From Thermodesulfobacteriota bacterium (GTDB lineage Bacteria; Desulfobacterota; DSM-4660; Desulfatiglandales; Desulfatiglandaceae): a stretch of DNA of 16,552 nt. The position numbers were made by a program, and so were the translations under genes. Every line of letters starts with the position of its first letter. The stretch's first letter is position 1. The notes under the pieces are model-generated. The model had not been told where the DNA came from. It ran no database searches and saw only the letters and a program-made list of their open reading frames with translations. Location: assembly GCA_028278625.1 (NCBI GenBank), contig JANQDY010000200.1, positions 1-16,552 on the forward strand, in the 5' to 3' direction. This document shows, piece by piece, positions 6,679-14,621 of the stretch.

Positions 6679-8010
6679 ATGGAAAAAAAGAGATCAGGAC
6701 CGCAGAATGTCGATCGCAGGTCGTTTCTGAAAACAGCCGGCGTCGCCGGCATCGGAGCTACCATCGGACTGGGTGCCGCCGGTAAAATCACAAAGGCCTA
6801 CGGCAAAGCCAAAAGGCCCATCAAGGTGGGGATGCAGGCGATCCTCTCGGGACCTTTGGCCGGTTATGGTGAGTACCAGGAGAGAGGCTGTGAGCTAGCA
6901 AAAGAGCATATCAACGCCTCGGGCGGCATTCTGGGTCACCCCATTGAAATGAAATACCGCGATTCGGAGCTGAATCCCGCCATTGGCGTCAAAAATGCCC
7001 GCTATTTTGTTCAGGACTGGGGAGCTGATTTTATCATGGGAACTGACTCCAGTCCTTTGGCAAAAGCCGTGGCTGAAACCCTTCCGGAATTGAAAAAGAT
7101 CTTTATCGTTACCCACGCTGCCACCCCGGACCTTAACGAGGTCCTGGTTTACAAGAAAAAGATCAAATACCTTTTTCGAAGTGAACAGCCGTTCTATCAG
7201 GACAGCTATGCCGGTGGTCTCGTCGCCGCCAAACTGGGGGCCAAAAGATGGTTCATGATCGGTCCCGATGAGGAATACGGCTACAAGAATTGGGAAATGT
7301 TCAAGAATTTCCTTGGGAAATTCGGCGGTGATATCAAATTTGTGGGGCAGACCTGGGTCCCCTACGGCACCACCGACTTCACACCCCATTTGAGCAAGGC
7401 CATGTCCGCGGATCCTGATGCGATTTTTTCAACGGAATGGGGCGGAGAACTGGTCAGCTGCATTAAACAGGCCAAAATGATGGGCATGTTCCACAAGATC
7501 AAGGGGTGGCTGACGGGCATGGGTGCCGGAATGGATGTGCTTTACGGACTTGGAAAAGAGTACCCGGAAAAATGCTGGGGCTCCTGCCGGTACTGGTTCC
7601 AATATCCCAATACCAAAACCAATTTTGATTTTGTCACGTCTTTCGTCAAGAAATTCAATCGGTATCCCCATTATTCCTCCGAGGGGAATTATTCCGCCAT
7701 CCTGATGTACAAAGCGGCTTGCGAAAAGGCAGGTACCGTCGATGATGTGGATAAAATCATATCGGCCATGGAAGGTCTTGCTTTCGAGAGCCCTGCCGGC
7801 ACCAGGTGGATCAGACCATCCGATCATGCCTGTGCATATTCCGTCCCCTGGGGGCGAATCAAACACGACCCCCGATATCCCATGCCGGTGCTGACCGACT
7901 GGGTCATCAAACCATGGCCCTTCTATTGGCCCAGTCCGCCGCCCGAATATGCGACACCGCCGGGTCCGGGCGAGTATCCCCAAATTCCTTACGTCCCCTA
8001 CAAAAAATAG
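6679..8010 (+). CDS. Branched-chain-type ABC importer, Tat-exported substrate-binding protein
   Basis: About 443 aa from the ATG at 6679, chosen because TGGAG (6668-6672) lies 6 bases before it; ATGs at 6667 and 6673 are in frame but lack a Shine-Dalgarno. Residues 12-18 (DRRSFLK) followed by a hydrophobic alanine/glycine stretch are a twin-arginine signal, so the protein is probably exported folded. No lipobox cysteine is seen. From about residue 45 (IKVGMQAILSGPLAGYG) it is a Peripla_BP_6 (LivJ/LivK, amide- or urea-binding) fold. The last 30 residues are rich in Pro and Tyr (FYWPSPPPEYATPPGPGEYP), which I do not know from classical LivK. Ligands of this family include branched-chain amino acids, amides, urea and aromatic acids; the ligand here cannot be told. 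First gene of the five-gene importer operon. Confidence 0.9.
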   Translation: MEKKRSGPQNVDRRSFLKTAGVAGIGATIGLGAAGKITKAYGKAKRPIKVGMQAILSGPLAGYGEYQERGCELAKEHINASGGILGHPIEMKYRDSELNPAIGVKNARYFVQDWGADFIMGTDSSPLAKAVAETLPELKKIFIVTHAATPDLNEVLVYKKKIKYLFRSEQPFYQDSYAGGLVAAKLGAKRWFMIGPDEEYGYKNWEMFKNFLGKFGGDIKFVGQTWVPYGTTDFTPHLSKAMSADPDAIFSTEWGGELVSCIKQAKMMGMFHKIKGWLTGMGAGMDVLYGLGKEYPEKCWGSCRYWFQYPNTKTNFDFVTSFVKKFNRYPHYSSEGNYSAILMYKAACEKAGTVDDVDKIISAMEGLAFESPAGTRWIRPSDHACAYSVPWGRIKHDPRYPMPVLTDWVIKPWPFYWPSPPPEYATPPGPGEYPQIPYVPYKK

Positions 8011-8101
8011 GAGGGTTCGAATACCGGAGATGGGTATCATCCGGAACCGTATGAACCGGTGATATCCATTTTAAACGGTATCAGGACCTACGCGGAAAAA
8101 G

Positions 8102-8962
8102 ATGGACACTTTTGTCTATACGAGCATTGTCGGCATTTATTATGGAATGAACATCTGGCTTGTGGCATCCGGTCTGACGCTCATTTTCGGGATGCTCGGG
8201 GTTCTCAATTTCGCCCACGGCAGCATTTACATGATGGGGGCGTTTCTGGGGTACACGTTTGCCGCTCTGTGTGGAAACCAGTTCTGGATGGGCCTTCTTC
8301 TGGGGCCCTTGGCCGTGGGAATCATTGGGATGGCAATTGAATTTCTGTTTTTAAGAAGATTGTACGGTCAGGACATCACCTACCAACTTCTCATGACCTA
8401 TGCATTTGTCCTGATACTGGACAATCTCTTCAAGATCATCTACGGATCCTTGTACGTTTCGGTCAGTATTCCAATTGAGGGCGTCATCCCGATCATGAAC
8501 CGATTCGTGCCCAAGTACTATTTTTTCATTATCATCGTCGGCATTCTGGTGGCATTGCTTCTTTGGTTTCTTCTCAAGAAAACCACACTGGGCCGGTGCG
8601 TGCGGGCCGCCGCCTACAACCGGGAAATGAGCAATGCCGTGGGGATCAATGTTCCCAGGCTCTTCACCCTGATATTCGGAATCGGCAGCTTCATGGCGGC
8701 GCTGGGGGGCGCCATGACCGCACCCATTCAGACCATTTCATCGGGAATGGGAACCGCTATCATTATCAATTCCTTTATTGTTGCAGTGATCGGAGGATTG
8801 GGCAGCCTTCTGGGGGCGTTTCTGGGGGCCATCATTCTGGGCCTGGTCAATTCCTTTGGCATTTTGTGGATGGGGGAACTGGCGCCCGCCCTGCCCTATC
8901 TGGCCATGATTGTCATTTTGCTGGCCAAACCGGCCGGCCTTTTTGGAACCGTGGAAGAGTAG
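8102..8962 (+). CDS. livH: Branched-chain-type ABC importer permease, LivH family
   Basis: The protein has 286 aa, typical for LivH. It is hydrophobic throughout, with about eight membrane helices. The N-terminal motif GLTLIFGMLGVLNFAHGSIYMMGA (around residues 25-48) is the family signature, and the cytoplasmic segment GRCVRAAAYNREMSNAVGINV is the ATPase-coupling region. The C-terminal GGLGSLLGAFLGAIILGLV is also typical. It pairs with the LivM-like permease downstream. The Shine-Dalgarno is weak (GGAAA, 3 bases before the ATG). The 91-bp gap from the binding-protein gene holds no gene. Confidence 0.92.
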   Translation: MDTFVYTSIVGIYYGMNIWLVASGLTLIFGMLGVLNFAHGSIYMMGAFLGYTFAALCGNQFWMGLLLGPLAVGIIGMAIEFLFLRRLYGQDITYQLLMTYAFVLILDNLFKIIYGSLYVSVSIPIEGVIPIMNRFVPKYYFFIIIVGILVALLLWFLLKKTTLGRCVRAAAYNREMSNAVGINVPRLFTLIFGIGSFMAALGGAMTAPIQTISSGMGTAIIINSFIVAVIGGLGSLLGAFLGAIILGLVNSFGILWMGELAPALPYLAMIVILLAKPAGLFGTVEE

Positions 8963-9037
8963 CCGTTCTTATGGGATGTTTTTGCAGTGAGTTTTCTGGA
9001 GCTGCATGGAAGAAGCCCTGGCCCTGCGAGAAATGAT

Positions 9038-10045
9038 ATGGAAAAACAGTTGATTGCAGAGAATATGAAATCATATACCGCTACAAGGAGAACCCCTTTC
9101 AACAAACCGGTTTTGTGGGTTCTGCTGGTTTTGGCGGCGCTGTGTACCGTGCCTCTCTTTAACAGTGCCTATCTCACGTATATGGGCATTCGAATTCTGA
9201 TCCTTTCCCTCTTTGCATTGAGCTTCAATCTGCTCCTTGGGTACACCGGATTATTATCCTTCGGCCAGGCGTCCTTTTACGCAGTGGGGGGCTATGCCGC
9301 CGGACTGGCTCTCATGCACTGGACCTCGGATACCGTGCTGGGAATCCTATTTGGAATGTTCATGAGTGGTTTGTTCGCCGTTTTGGTGGGATTTTTCTGT
9401 GTGAAAAGAACGCGAATCTATTTTGCCATGCTATCCTTGGCCTTTGGAATGCTCATTTATTTCATCTGTTACAAATGGAAGAGCTTGACCGGTGGTACCG
9501 AGAGTCTGAGCGGCATCCCGCGGGGAACCTTCCTGGGGTTCATTGATCTCAGCCCTCTCCACCATTACTACTACTTTGTTCTGGGTTGGGTGGCCCTGGG
9601 AACCTGCGCCATGTATCGGATCGTCAACTCCCATTTCGGAATGATCATCCAGGGAATCAGAGAGAACGAAAACAGAATCCGTTTCGCCGGTATTGCGGTA
9701 AAGCGTGCCCGCCTCATGATTTTTACGTTGGCAGGTCTTTTCTCGGGCCTGGCGGGCGGCCTTTATGCATGTCTTGAATCCACCATGTTTCCCACCATCG
9801 CCGACTGGCAAAGCTCGGCCGAACCCATCATGGTAACCCTCGTGGGGGGGATCGGCTCCTTCTTTGGGCCCATTGTAGGATCGGTTCTATTTGTTATCAT
9901 CAAAGAACTGGTCGTTCGTTTCACCCAGGAATGGCTTCTGGTGTTCGGAATTATTCTGCTTTCCCTGGTCATCGGTTTTCGGGGAGGCGTGATGGGGTTT
10001 CTGGAGGGTTTTACAAAAAGGGTGAGGCCATCTTCATCATCTTGA
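9038..10045 (+). CDS. livM: Branched-chain-type ABC importer permease, LivM family
   Basis: 335 aa from the ATG at 9038 (MEKQLIAENMKSY). The frame is open back to a GTG at 8987 (352 aa), but those 17 extra residues are hydrophilic, look unlike LivM, and no ribosome-binding site precedes the GTG. About eight to ten membrane helices are seen. Family motifs are LSFNLLLGYTGLLSFGQASFYAVGGY, RENENRIRFAGIAVKRARLMIFTLAGLFSGLAGGLYA and GGIGSFFGPIVGSVLF. It forms the translocation pore with the LivH-type permease. A 16-bp gap separates it from the first ATPase gene. Confidence 0.9.
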   Translation: MEKQLIAENMKSYTATRRTPFNKPVLWVLLVLAALCTVPLFNSAYLTYMGIRILILSLFALSFNLLLGYTGLLSFGQASFYAVGGYAAGLALMHWTSDTVLGILFGMFMSGLFAVLVGFFCVKRTRIYFAMLSLAFGMLIYFICYKWKSLTGGTESLSGIPRGTFLGFIDLSPLHHYYYFVLGWVALGTCAMYRIVNSHFGMIIQGIRENENRIRFAGIAVKRARLMIFTLAGLFSGLAGGLYACLESTMFPTIADWQSSAEPIMVTLVGGIGSFFGPIVGSVLFVIIKELVVRFTQEWLLVFGIILLSLVIGFRGGVMGFLEGFTKRVRPSSSS

Positions 10046-10061
10046 GAAAGGTCCCTGAACA

Positions 10062-10811
10062 ATGCTGTTACGTGCCGAAAACATAACGAAACGATTTGGT
10101 GATGAATTTCTGGCCACCAACAATGTGAGTCTTGAGTTTGAAGAAGGTATTCTGACCTCAATCATAGGGCCTAACGGCGCTGGAAAAACCACCTTGATAA
10201 ATCTTCTAAGCGGCAGTCTGAAACCGGATTCCGGTGCCATCTTTTTTGAAGACGAGGAAATCACCCATCTCAATGTGGCAGCCAGAATCAGGAAAGGGCT
10301 CTGCCGATCCTTTCAAATCACCAATATTTTTCCAGAGCTCTCATTGATCGAGAACATTCAAATTCCGCTGATATCCTTTTACGGCAAACACATGCGTTTC
10401 TTCGGAAGCCTCAGAAAGGACCAACCGATTCATGCTGAAGCGTGTGAGATTCTGGAGGAAGTTGGGCTCGGCCGGCAAAGAGAACTGAGAGCGGCCCATC
10501 TTTCCCATGGAGAACAGCGACAGCTTGAAGTGGGCATTGCACTGGCCACCCATCCGAAAATCATCTTCCTCGATGAACCGACCCAGGGCATGAATAAAGT
10601 GGAAAAGGCGGATATCATGGCCCATTTGGTTCGATTTGCCCGTCAAGGGAGGGCCACTTTCGTCATTGTGGAACATGATATGGATGTGGTGTTCTCCGTA
10701 TCCCAACGCATTTTGGTGCTCCATACGGGGGCGCTGATCGCCGACGGAACACCGGAGGAGATTCGAAACCACGAAATGGTGCGAAAAGTCTATCTGGGAG
10801 AAGAGGCATGA
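10062..10811 (+). CDS. livG: Branched-chain-type ABC importer ATPase, LivG family
   Basis: The protein has 249 aa. Walker A is GPNGAGKT (36-43), Q-loop Q85 in SFQI, signature LSHGEQ (147-152; LSHGEQRQLEV, a LivG form of LSGGQ), Walker B IIFLDEP (167-173) and switch histidine H205 in VEHDM. The helical insert after the Q-loop (NIFPELSLIENIQIPL) fits LivG. All catalytic motifs are intact. Its stop overlaps the start of the next ATPase gene (ATGA at 10808), so the two are translated together and probably pair as a heterodimer. Confidence 0.93.
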   Translation: MLLRAENITKRFGDEFLATNNVSLEFEEGILTSIIGPNGAGKTTLINLLSGSLKPDSGAIFFEDEEITHLNVAARIRKGLCRSFQITNIFPELSLIENIQIPLISFYGKHMRFFGSLRKDQPIHAEACEILEEVGLGRQRELRAAHLSHGEQRQLEVGIALATHPKIIFLDEPTQGMNKVEKADIMAHLVRFARQGRATFVIVEHDMDVVFSVSQRILVLHTGALIADGTPEEIRNHEMVRKVYLGEEA

Positions 10812-11518
10812 ATATCCTGGAAATGGAAGGCATCAACACCTTCTACGGGTTAAGCCACATCCTGTTTGATATCCGGATGACGGTGCCAAAGGGTGTCATC
10901 TCAGGACTCCTGGGTCGAAATGGCGCCGGAAAAACCACAACACTCAAAACCATCATGGGACTCGCGCCTCCCAAAGAGGGCACCATCCGTTTTAAAGGGG
11001 AAGATATCACCGGGATGCCTGGGTATCGGGTGGCCAAACGGGGCATTGCGTGGGTCCCTGATGACCGGCAGATCTTCGCACCGCTCTCGGTTTATGAAAA
11101 CCTGATGATCGGTGTCAAAAAGGGAAAATATGCAAGACATTCCCCCTTTAACCTTGAGAAGGTTTACGAACTCTTTCCGGTACTCAAGGGGAAAGCGGAA
11201 AAGGGGGGCACCCACATCAGCGGCGGTGAACAGAAGATGCTTGCCCTTGGAAGAGCACTCATGTGTGCGCCGGACCTGTTGCTCTTGGACGAGCCCACCG
11301 AAGGGCTGGCGCCCTTAATCGTTAAAACGCTGGGAGAAAAAATAGTGGAGATCGGCCAGGAAGGACTGACAATTCTGGTGGCGGATCAGAACGTCAACTT
11401 TGCCCGAAGAATCATCGGATATGGTCATATTATCGACAAAGGGTCCATGGTGTTCGACGCTCCCATGAGCGACATCTGGCAGGACCGAAATCTGGTACAC
11501 CGGTATCTGGCCGTATAG
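10808..11518 (+). CDS. livF: Branched-chain-type ABC importer ATPase, LivF family
   Basis: The protein has 236 aa. Walker A is GRNGAGKT (36-43), signature ISGGEQ (137-142) and Walker B LLLLDEP (157-163), followed by TEGLAP typical of LivF. The switch position carries Gln (Q194 in VADQNVNFARR) instead of His, which is usual for LivF proteins. Starts in the ATGA overlap with the LivG-type gene and closes the importer operon. Confidence 0.93.
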   Translation: MNILEMEGINTFYGLSHILFDIRMTVPKGVISGLLGRNGAGKTTTLKTIMGLAPPKEGTIRFKGEDITGMPGYRVAKRGIAWVPDDRQIFAPLSVYENLMIGVKKGKYARHSPFNLEKVYELFPVLKGKAEKGGTHISGGEQKMLALGRALMCAPDLLLLDEPTEGLAPLIVKTLGEKIVEIGQEGLTILVADQNVNFARRIIGYGHIIDKGSMVFDAPMSDIWQDRNLVHRYLAV

Positions 11519-11638
11519 ATCGGCCAAATTGGAAAATGCGGGGAAAGAAACGCGGGTCTAAGCGACGAAACCCAAAAAAGGCGCTGATCTGGAAGACGTT
11601 TTGTCAGGCCCTTGAATCTTTGTTGAATTTCTGCTAAA

Positions 11639-11662
11639 GGCTGCAAAGTTTCTGATGCAGCC
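11639..11662 (+). terminator. Possible 3' hairpin after the importer operon
   Basis: GGCTGCA (11639-11645) and TGCAGCC (11656-11662) form a perfect 7-bp inverted repeat with a 10-nt loop in the 273-bp gap between the importer and iclR. There is no T-run after it, so it does not qualify as a classical intrinsic terminator; it may protect the 3' end of the message. Confidence 0.3.
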
Positions 11663-11721
11663 GGAATAATGGTCTCGCAAAATGGTTTGTGTTTATCAGT
11701 ATCATCCTAACCAAAAAAACA

Positions 11722-11751
11722 TTGACAAGGATTTCAGGGTTGCAGTATCTT
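11722..11751 (+). promoter_or_regulatory. Predicted promoter of the iclR-oxidoreductase unit
   Basis: TTGACA (11722-11727) with an A-run just upstream (11713-11719), and TATCTT (11746-11751) 18 bp later. The operator at 11753 begins right after the -10. Confidence 0.55.
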
Positions 11752-11752
11752 A

Positions 11753-11778
11753 TGAAACACTCTTTCAAAATCTGAAAC
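11753..11778. promoter_or_regulatory. Predicted IclR autoregulatory operator
   Basis: Half-sites TGAAAC (11753-11758), CTTTCA (11762-11767) and TGAAAC (11773-11778), spaced 3 and 5 bp, end 13 bases before the iclR start codon. Position over the transcription start of its own gene fits the negative autoregulation common in this family. Confidence 0.65.
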
Positions 11779-11791
11779 GGGCATCTCTTAT

Positions 11792-12544
11792 ATGAAGCTT
11801 TCATCCCTAGATAAAAGCCTCCAGGTTTTGGAGCAGCTCATCAGGCATCCCCAAGGCCTGAGCCTCCTTGAGTTGGCCGGCGCCCTTGGCTACCCCAAAA
11901 GCACCATCCACCATATGCTGAGCACCTTTCTCCCCTATGATTATGTCACTCAGGATCCCGAGAGCCGGAAGTACCGTCTGGGATTTAAGTTTTTGTCAAT
12001 CAGTAAAGTAATTCTGGACAATATCGACATCCGGATGATCGCCCACAAGCATTTGCGGGAACTGCACCAGAAATGCAATGAGGCGGTTCACCTCTATATC
12101 CTGCAGGGCGGATATCTGGTCTGCGTGGACAAAATCCAGGAGCCCCTTGTCGGGCTAACCTTGGCCACCTATATCGGATTTCGAACCGATCCTCACGCCG
12201 CCGCCAGCGGCAAGATTCTGCTGTCGGAGCTTACCCGGGAAACCATTCTAGAGATGTATAAGGACAGGCCCCTGCGGGTGTACGGTAAGAATTCCATCAC
12301 GTCGTTCGCACAGTTGATGGAAGAGCTGGAAAACATCAGGAAACAAGGTTACGCCATTGATAACGAGGAATATTACGAAGGCGCCAGGTGCGTGGCCGCC
12401 CCCGTTCGAGCGGGAGGGCATATACAGGCGGCCGTCAGCATCACCGGATCCATTTTTACCATGACCATGGACCGCATTAATCGGGAACTGATAAAAATGG
12501 TCACCGAAACCGCCAAGGCCATTTCATCGGAAATGCACTGGTGA
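11792..12544 (+). CDS. IclR-family transcriptional regulator of the cluster
   Basis: The protein has 250 aa, full length for the family. The N-terminal winged helix-turn-helix spans about 5-65 (LDKSLQVLEQLI...LSLLELAGALGYPKSTIHHMLSTF). The C-terminal effector-binding domain is about 75-248, with family landmarks HPHAAASGKILL-like (DPHAAASGKILL) and GYAIDNEEYYEGARCVAAPV. Such proteins bind palindromes as dimers or tetramers and respond to a pathway metabolite. The recurring three-half-site operator in front of this gene and of every other unit in the window makes it the obvious regulator; whether it represses or activates is inferred from operator position (repression). No clear Shine-Dalgarno precedes the ATG. 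The effector is unknown; a 2-oxoacid, an acyl-CoA-derived acid or the imported substrate are candidates. Confidence 0.9.
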   Translation: MKLSSLDKSLQVLEQLIRHPQGLSLLELAGALGYPKSTIHHMLSTFLPYDYVTQDPESRKYRLGFKFLSISKVILDNIDIRMIAHKHLRELHQKCNEAVHLYILQGGYLVCVDKIQEPLVGLTLATYIGFRTDPHAAASGKILLSELTRETILEMYKDRPLRVYGKNSITSFAQLMEELENIRKQGYAIDNEEYYEGARCVAAPVRAGGHIQAAVSITGSIFTMTMDRINRELIKMVTETAKAISSEMHW

Positions 12545-12564
12545 TCTTTTTTTTGGAAAAACTG

Positions 12565-12590
12565 CAAAACCTTGTTTCATATATTGAAAC
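12565..12590. promoter_or_regulatory. Predicted IclR operator between iclR and the oxidoreductase genes
   Basis: A 17-bp near-perfect palindrome, GTTTCA (12574-12579), TATAT, TGAAAC (12585-12590), is preceded at the standard 3-bp spacing by a degenerate half CAAAAC (12565-12570). It ends one base before the TAGGAGG ribosome-binding site of the gamma-subunit gene. No clear promoter is seen here, so it may be a roadblock site or overlap a weak internal promoter. Confidence 0.6.
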
Positions 12591-12602
12591 CTAGGAGGAC
12601 AA

Positions 12603-13151
12603 ATGAAAGAAATCAGCATACACGGAAGAGGCGGTCAGGGCTCCCTGGTGCTTGCCCAGTTCATGGCCATTGCGGCACTTGAAGACGGTAAATACGGGCA
12701 GGCGTTTCCATTTCTGGGCGGCGGCGGTGAGCGCCGAGGAAAACCGATCATGGCCTTTTGCCGTCTGAACGACCATCCCATTCGCCTTAGAAGCCGGGTC
12801 GCCAAGGCCGATTATGCCATTTTGCAGGATGTTACCATTCTAAATGAAGTCAACGTGGCCGAAGGCGTGAAACCGGGAGGAATGATCCTTGTAAACACGG
12901 ACAGAAACACGGAAGAGCTGCCTTTAGGCGGTGATTTGAGGGTCTTTACCTTCAAGGCGGAAGACCTGGCACGGGAAATATTGGGCCGGCCCATTATGAA
13001 CACGGCTTTACTGGGTGCTTTTGCCGCCATGACGGGCGAACTCACCCTGAACGCCGTTTTGAAGGCAGTCAAAAGCAAATTCCCCGGATCTCTGGGTGAG
13101 AAGAATGCTCTGGTGGTGGAAAAAAGCCACGGAATGCTGACAGGAGAATAA
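12603..13151 (+). CDS. 2-oxoacid:ferredoxin oxidoreductase, gamma subunit
   Basis: The protein has 182 aa, typical for the separate gamma subunit of archaeal/Thermotoga-type enzymes. Motifs are HGRGGQGSLVLAQFMA (7-22) and the family-defining GERRG after FPFLGGG, with two more glycines than the usual PSFGPERRG. The subunit contributes the CoA-binding region in related pyruvate and 2-oxoisovalerate enzymes. AGGAGG lies 4 bases before the ATG. First of four genes in the order gamma, delta, alpha, beta, as in por/vor operons. Which 2-oxoacid is used cannot be read from it. Confidence 0.9.
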   Translation: MKEISIHGRGGQGSLVLAQFMAIAALEDGKYGQAFPFLGGGGERRGKPIMAFCRLNDHPIRLRSRVAKADYAILQDVTILNEVNVAEGVKPGGMILVNTDRNTEELPLGGDLRVFTFKAEDLAREILGRPIMNTALLGAFAAMTGELTLNAVLKAVKSKFPGSLGEKNALVVEKSHGMLTGE

Positions 13152-13155
13152 TGCT

Positions 13156-13413
13156 ATGGAAATCACAATCGGTGCGGTGGTTAAAGGCGGCACCTCTCTC
13201 GGATACAAAACCGGCAGTTGGAGAGACCAGCGTCCGGTGGTGGAAATGAAAAAATGCAAAGCCTGCGGCCTGTGTGAAAGCGTCTGTCCCGACAGTTCGG
13301 TTCACGTGGTGGATGAGGCTTACGTCATAGATTACGACTATTGCAAAGGGTGCGGGCTTTGTGCCTTTGAGTGCCCCACGGATGCCATTTCAATGGTCAG
13401 AGAGGAGAAATAA
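13156..13413 (+). CDS. 2-oxoacid:ferredoxin oxidoreductase, delta subunit (2x 4Fe-4S ferredoxin)
   Basis: The protein has 85 aa with two complete CxxCxxCxxxCP motifs: C34, C37, C40, C44 and C63, C66, C69, C73, each binding one 4Fe-4S cluster. It carries electrons from the thiamine site to external ferredoxin. The N-terminal 30 residues (GTSLGYKTGSWRDQRPVV) match the usual delta-subunit lead-in. AGGAG (13142-13146) lies 9 bases before the ATG and inside the end of the gamma gene. Confidence 0.92.
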   Translation: MEITIGAVVKGGTSLGYKTGSWRDQRPVVEMKKCKACGLCESVCPDSSVHVVDEAYVIDYDYCKGCGLCAFECPTDAISMVREEK

Positions 13414-13415
13414 AA

Positions 13416-14621
13416 ATGAGCGTTGTTAAAGTGATAGAAGGGTCCGAGGCGGTTTCCTTTGCCGTAAAAGCCTGCCGGCCTCAGGTGATATCGGCCTACC
13501 CCATCAGCCCCCAGACCCATATCGTGGAATCCCTGGCCCGAATGGCCGCAAATGGTGAACTGGAAGCCCAATACGTGCGGGTGGAATCGGAGTTTTCCGC
13601 CGCCAGCGTCATCAGCGGTGCTTCCGCCGCCGGCAGCCGGGCCTATACGGCTTCAGCCTCCCAGGGTCTTCTCCTCATGACGGAAGTTATCTACGCCAGT
13701 GTGGGCATGCGACTTCCTTTCGTCATTACCGGCGTGAACCGTCAGATATCGACCCCCATCAGCATTCAGGTGGACCATCAGGACACCATGAGTCTGCGGG
13801 ATGCGGGAATCATTCAAATTTACGTGGAAAGCAGCCAGGAAGCCTATGATACCCACATTGCCGCCTTTAAAATCGCCGAAGACCCGAACATTCTTTTGCC
13901 GGTGATGGTCTGTATGGACGGCTGGATTCTCACCCATTCCTATGAACCGGTGACCTTTTTGGAGCAGGAAACCGTTGACGGGTTTCTGCCCCCCTTTAAG
14001 CCGCCCCACTATCTCACCTGCGATGATCCCAAAAGCTGGGGATCCTACGCCGAAGAAAACGAACTGATGGAGTTCAAATACGCAATCCAGGCGGCCATGG
14101 AATACGGCAAGAAACGGATCAAGGAAGTTTTTGCCGAACTGGCCGACGTGACTGGCCGTGATCACGGTGGTCTTATCGAAACATACCGTACCGAAGATGC
14201 GGATTATATTCTGACCGCCATGGGCTCCGTGGCCGGAACGGCCAAAGAAGCGGTGGACCGAATTCGTGAAGCAGGAAAAAAAGTGGGTCTTGTTCGCATC
14301 CGCTGTTATCGGCCCTTCCCTCTTGAAGACATCTGGAATGCGGTACAAAAGGCCAAAGTGGTTGGCGTCATGGAAGCCAATTATTCCATGGGAAGTCAGG
14401 GAGCCGTGGCCATGGATCTGAAAGCCGGCATCTGTGGCAGAGCGGGTGCGCCAATGGTGATGGACTTTATCGCCGGCGTGGGAGGTCGTGAGATAAACGT
14501 CGATGTGATCGGCAGGCTCTTTGAACAGATGGAAACGGCCGACACTGAAGGAACAGTGCCAATACCGCCCCAATGGGTGGACCTCAATCCTGAGAAAATA
14601 TTGCAGGGGGACCGGTCATGA
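13416..14621 (+). CDS. 2-oxoacid:ferredoxin oxidoreductase, alpha subunit
   Basis: 401 aa from the ATG at 13416, which has AGAGGAG (13401-13407) 8 bases upstream and follows the delta stop by 2 bases. An in-frame ATG at 13371 exists but would overlap the delta gene and add residues unlike the family. Pyrimidine-binding thiamine domain: AYPISPQTHIVE (27-38), VRVESEF (54-60) and ASASQGLLLMTEVIY. C-terminal transketolase-like domain: ADYILTAMGSVAGTAKEAVDRIR and VGVMEANYSMGSQGAVAMDLK. The usual family motifs read YPITP and ESEH, so Ser for Thr and Phe for His near the active site may reflect a substrate other than pyruvate. Confidence 0.9.
   Translation: MSVVKVIEGSEAVSFAVKACRPQVISAYPISPQTHIVESLARMAANGELEAQYVRVESEFSAASVISGASAAGSRAYTASASQGLLLMTEVIYASVGMRLPFVITGVNRQISTPISIQVDHQDTMSLRDAGIIQIYVESSQEAYDTHIAAFKIAEDPNILLPVMVCMDGWILTHSYEPVTFLEQETVDGFLPPFKPPHYLTCDDPKSWGSYAEENELMEFKYAIQAAMEYGKKRIKEVFAELADVTGRDHGGLIETYRTEDADYILTAMGSVAGTAKEAVDRIREAGKKVGLVRIRCYRPFPLEDIWNAVQKAKVVGVMEANYSMGSQGAVAMDLKAGICGRAGAPMVMDFIAGVGGREINVDVIGRLFEQMETADTEGTVPIPPQWVDLNPEKILQGDRS

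Noticed and set aside
13371..13415. Upstream ATG start for the oxidoreductase alpha subunit
   Set aside because: It would overlap the delta gene by 43 bases and lacks a ribosome-binding site; the ATG at 13416 has a good one and begins the conserved sequence.
13653..14573. 306-codon minus-strand open frame
   Set aside because: Antisense to the well-supported alpha subunit; its His-rich composition is typical of a shadow frame.
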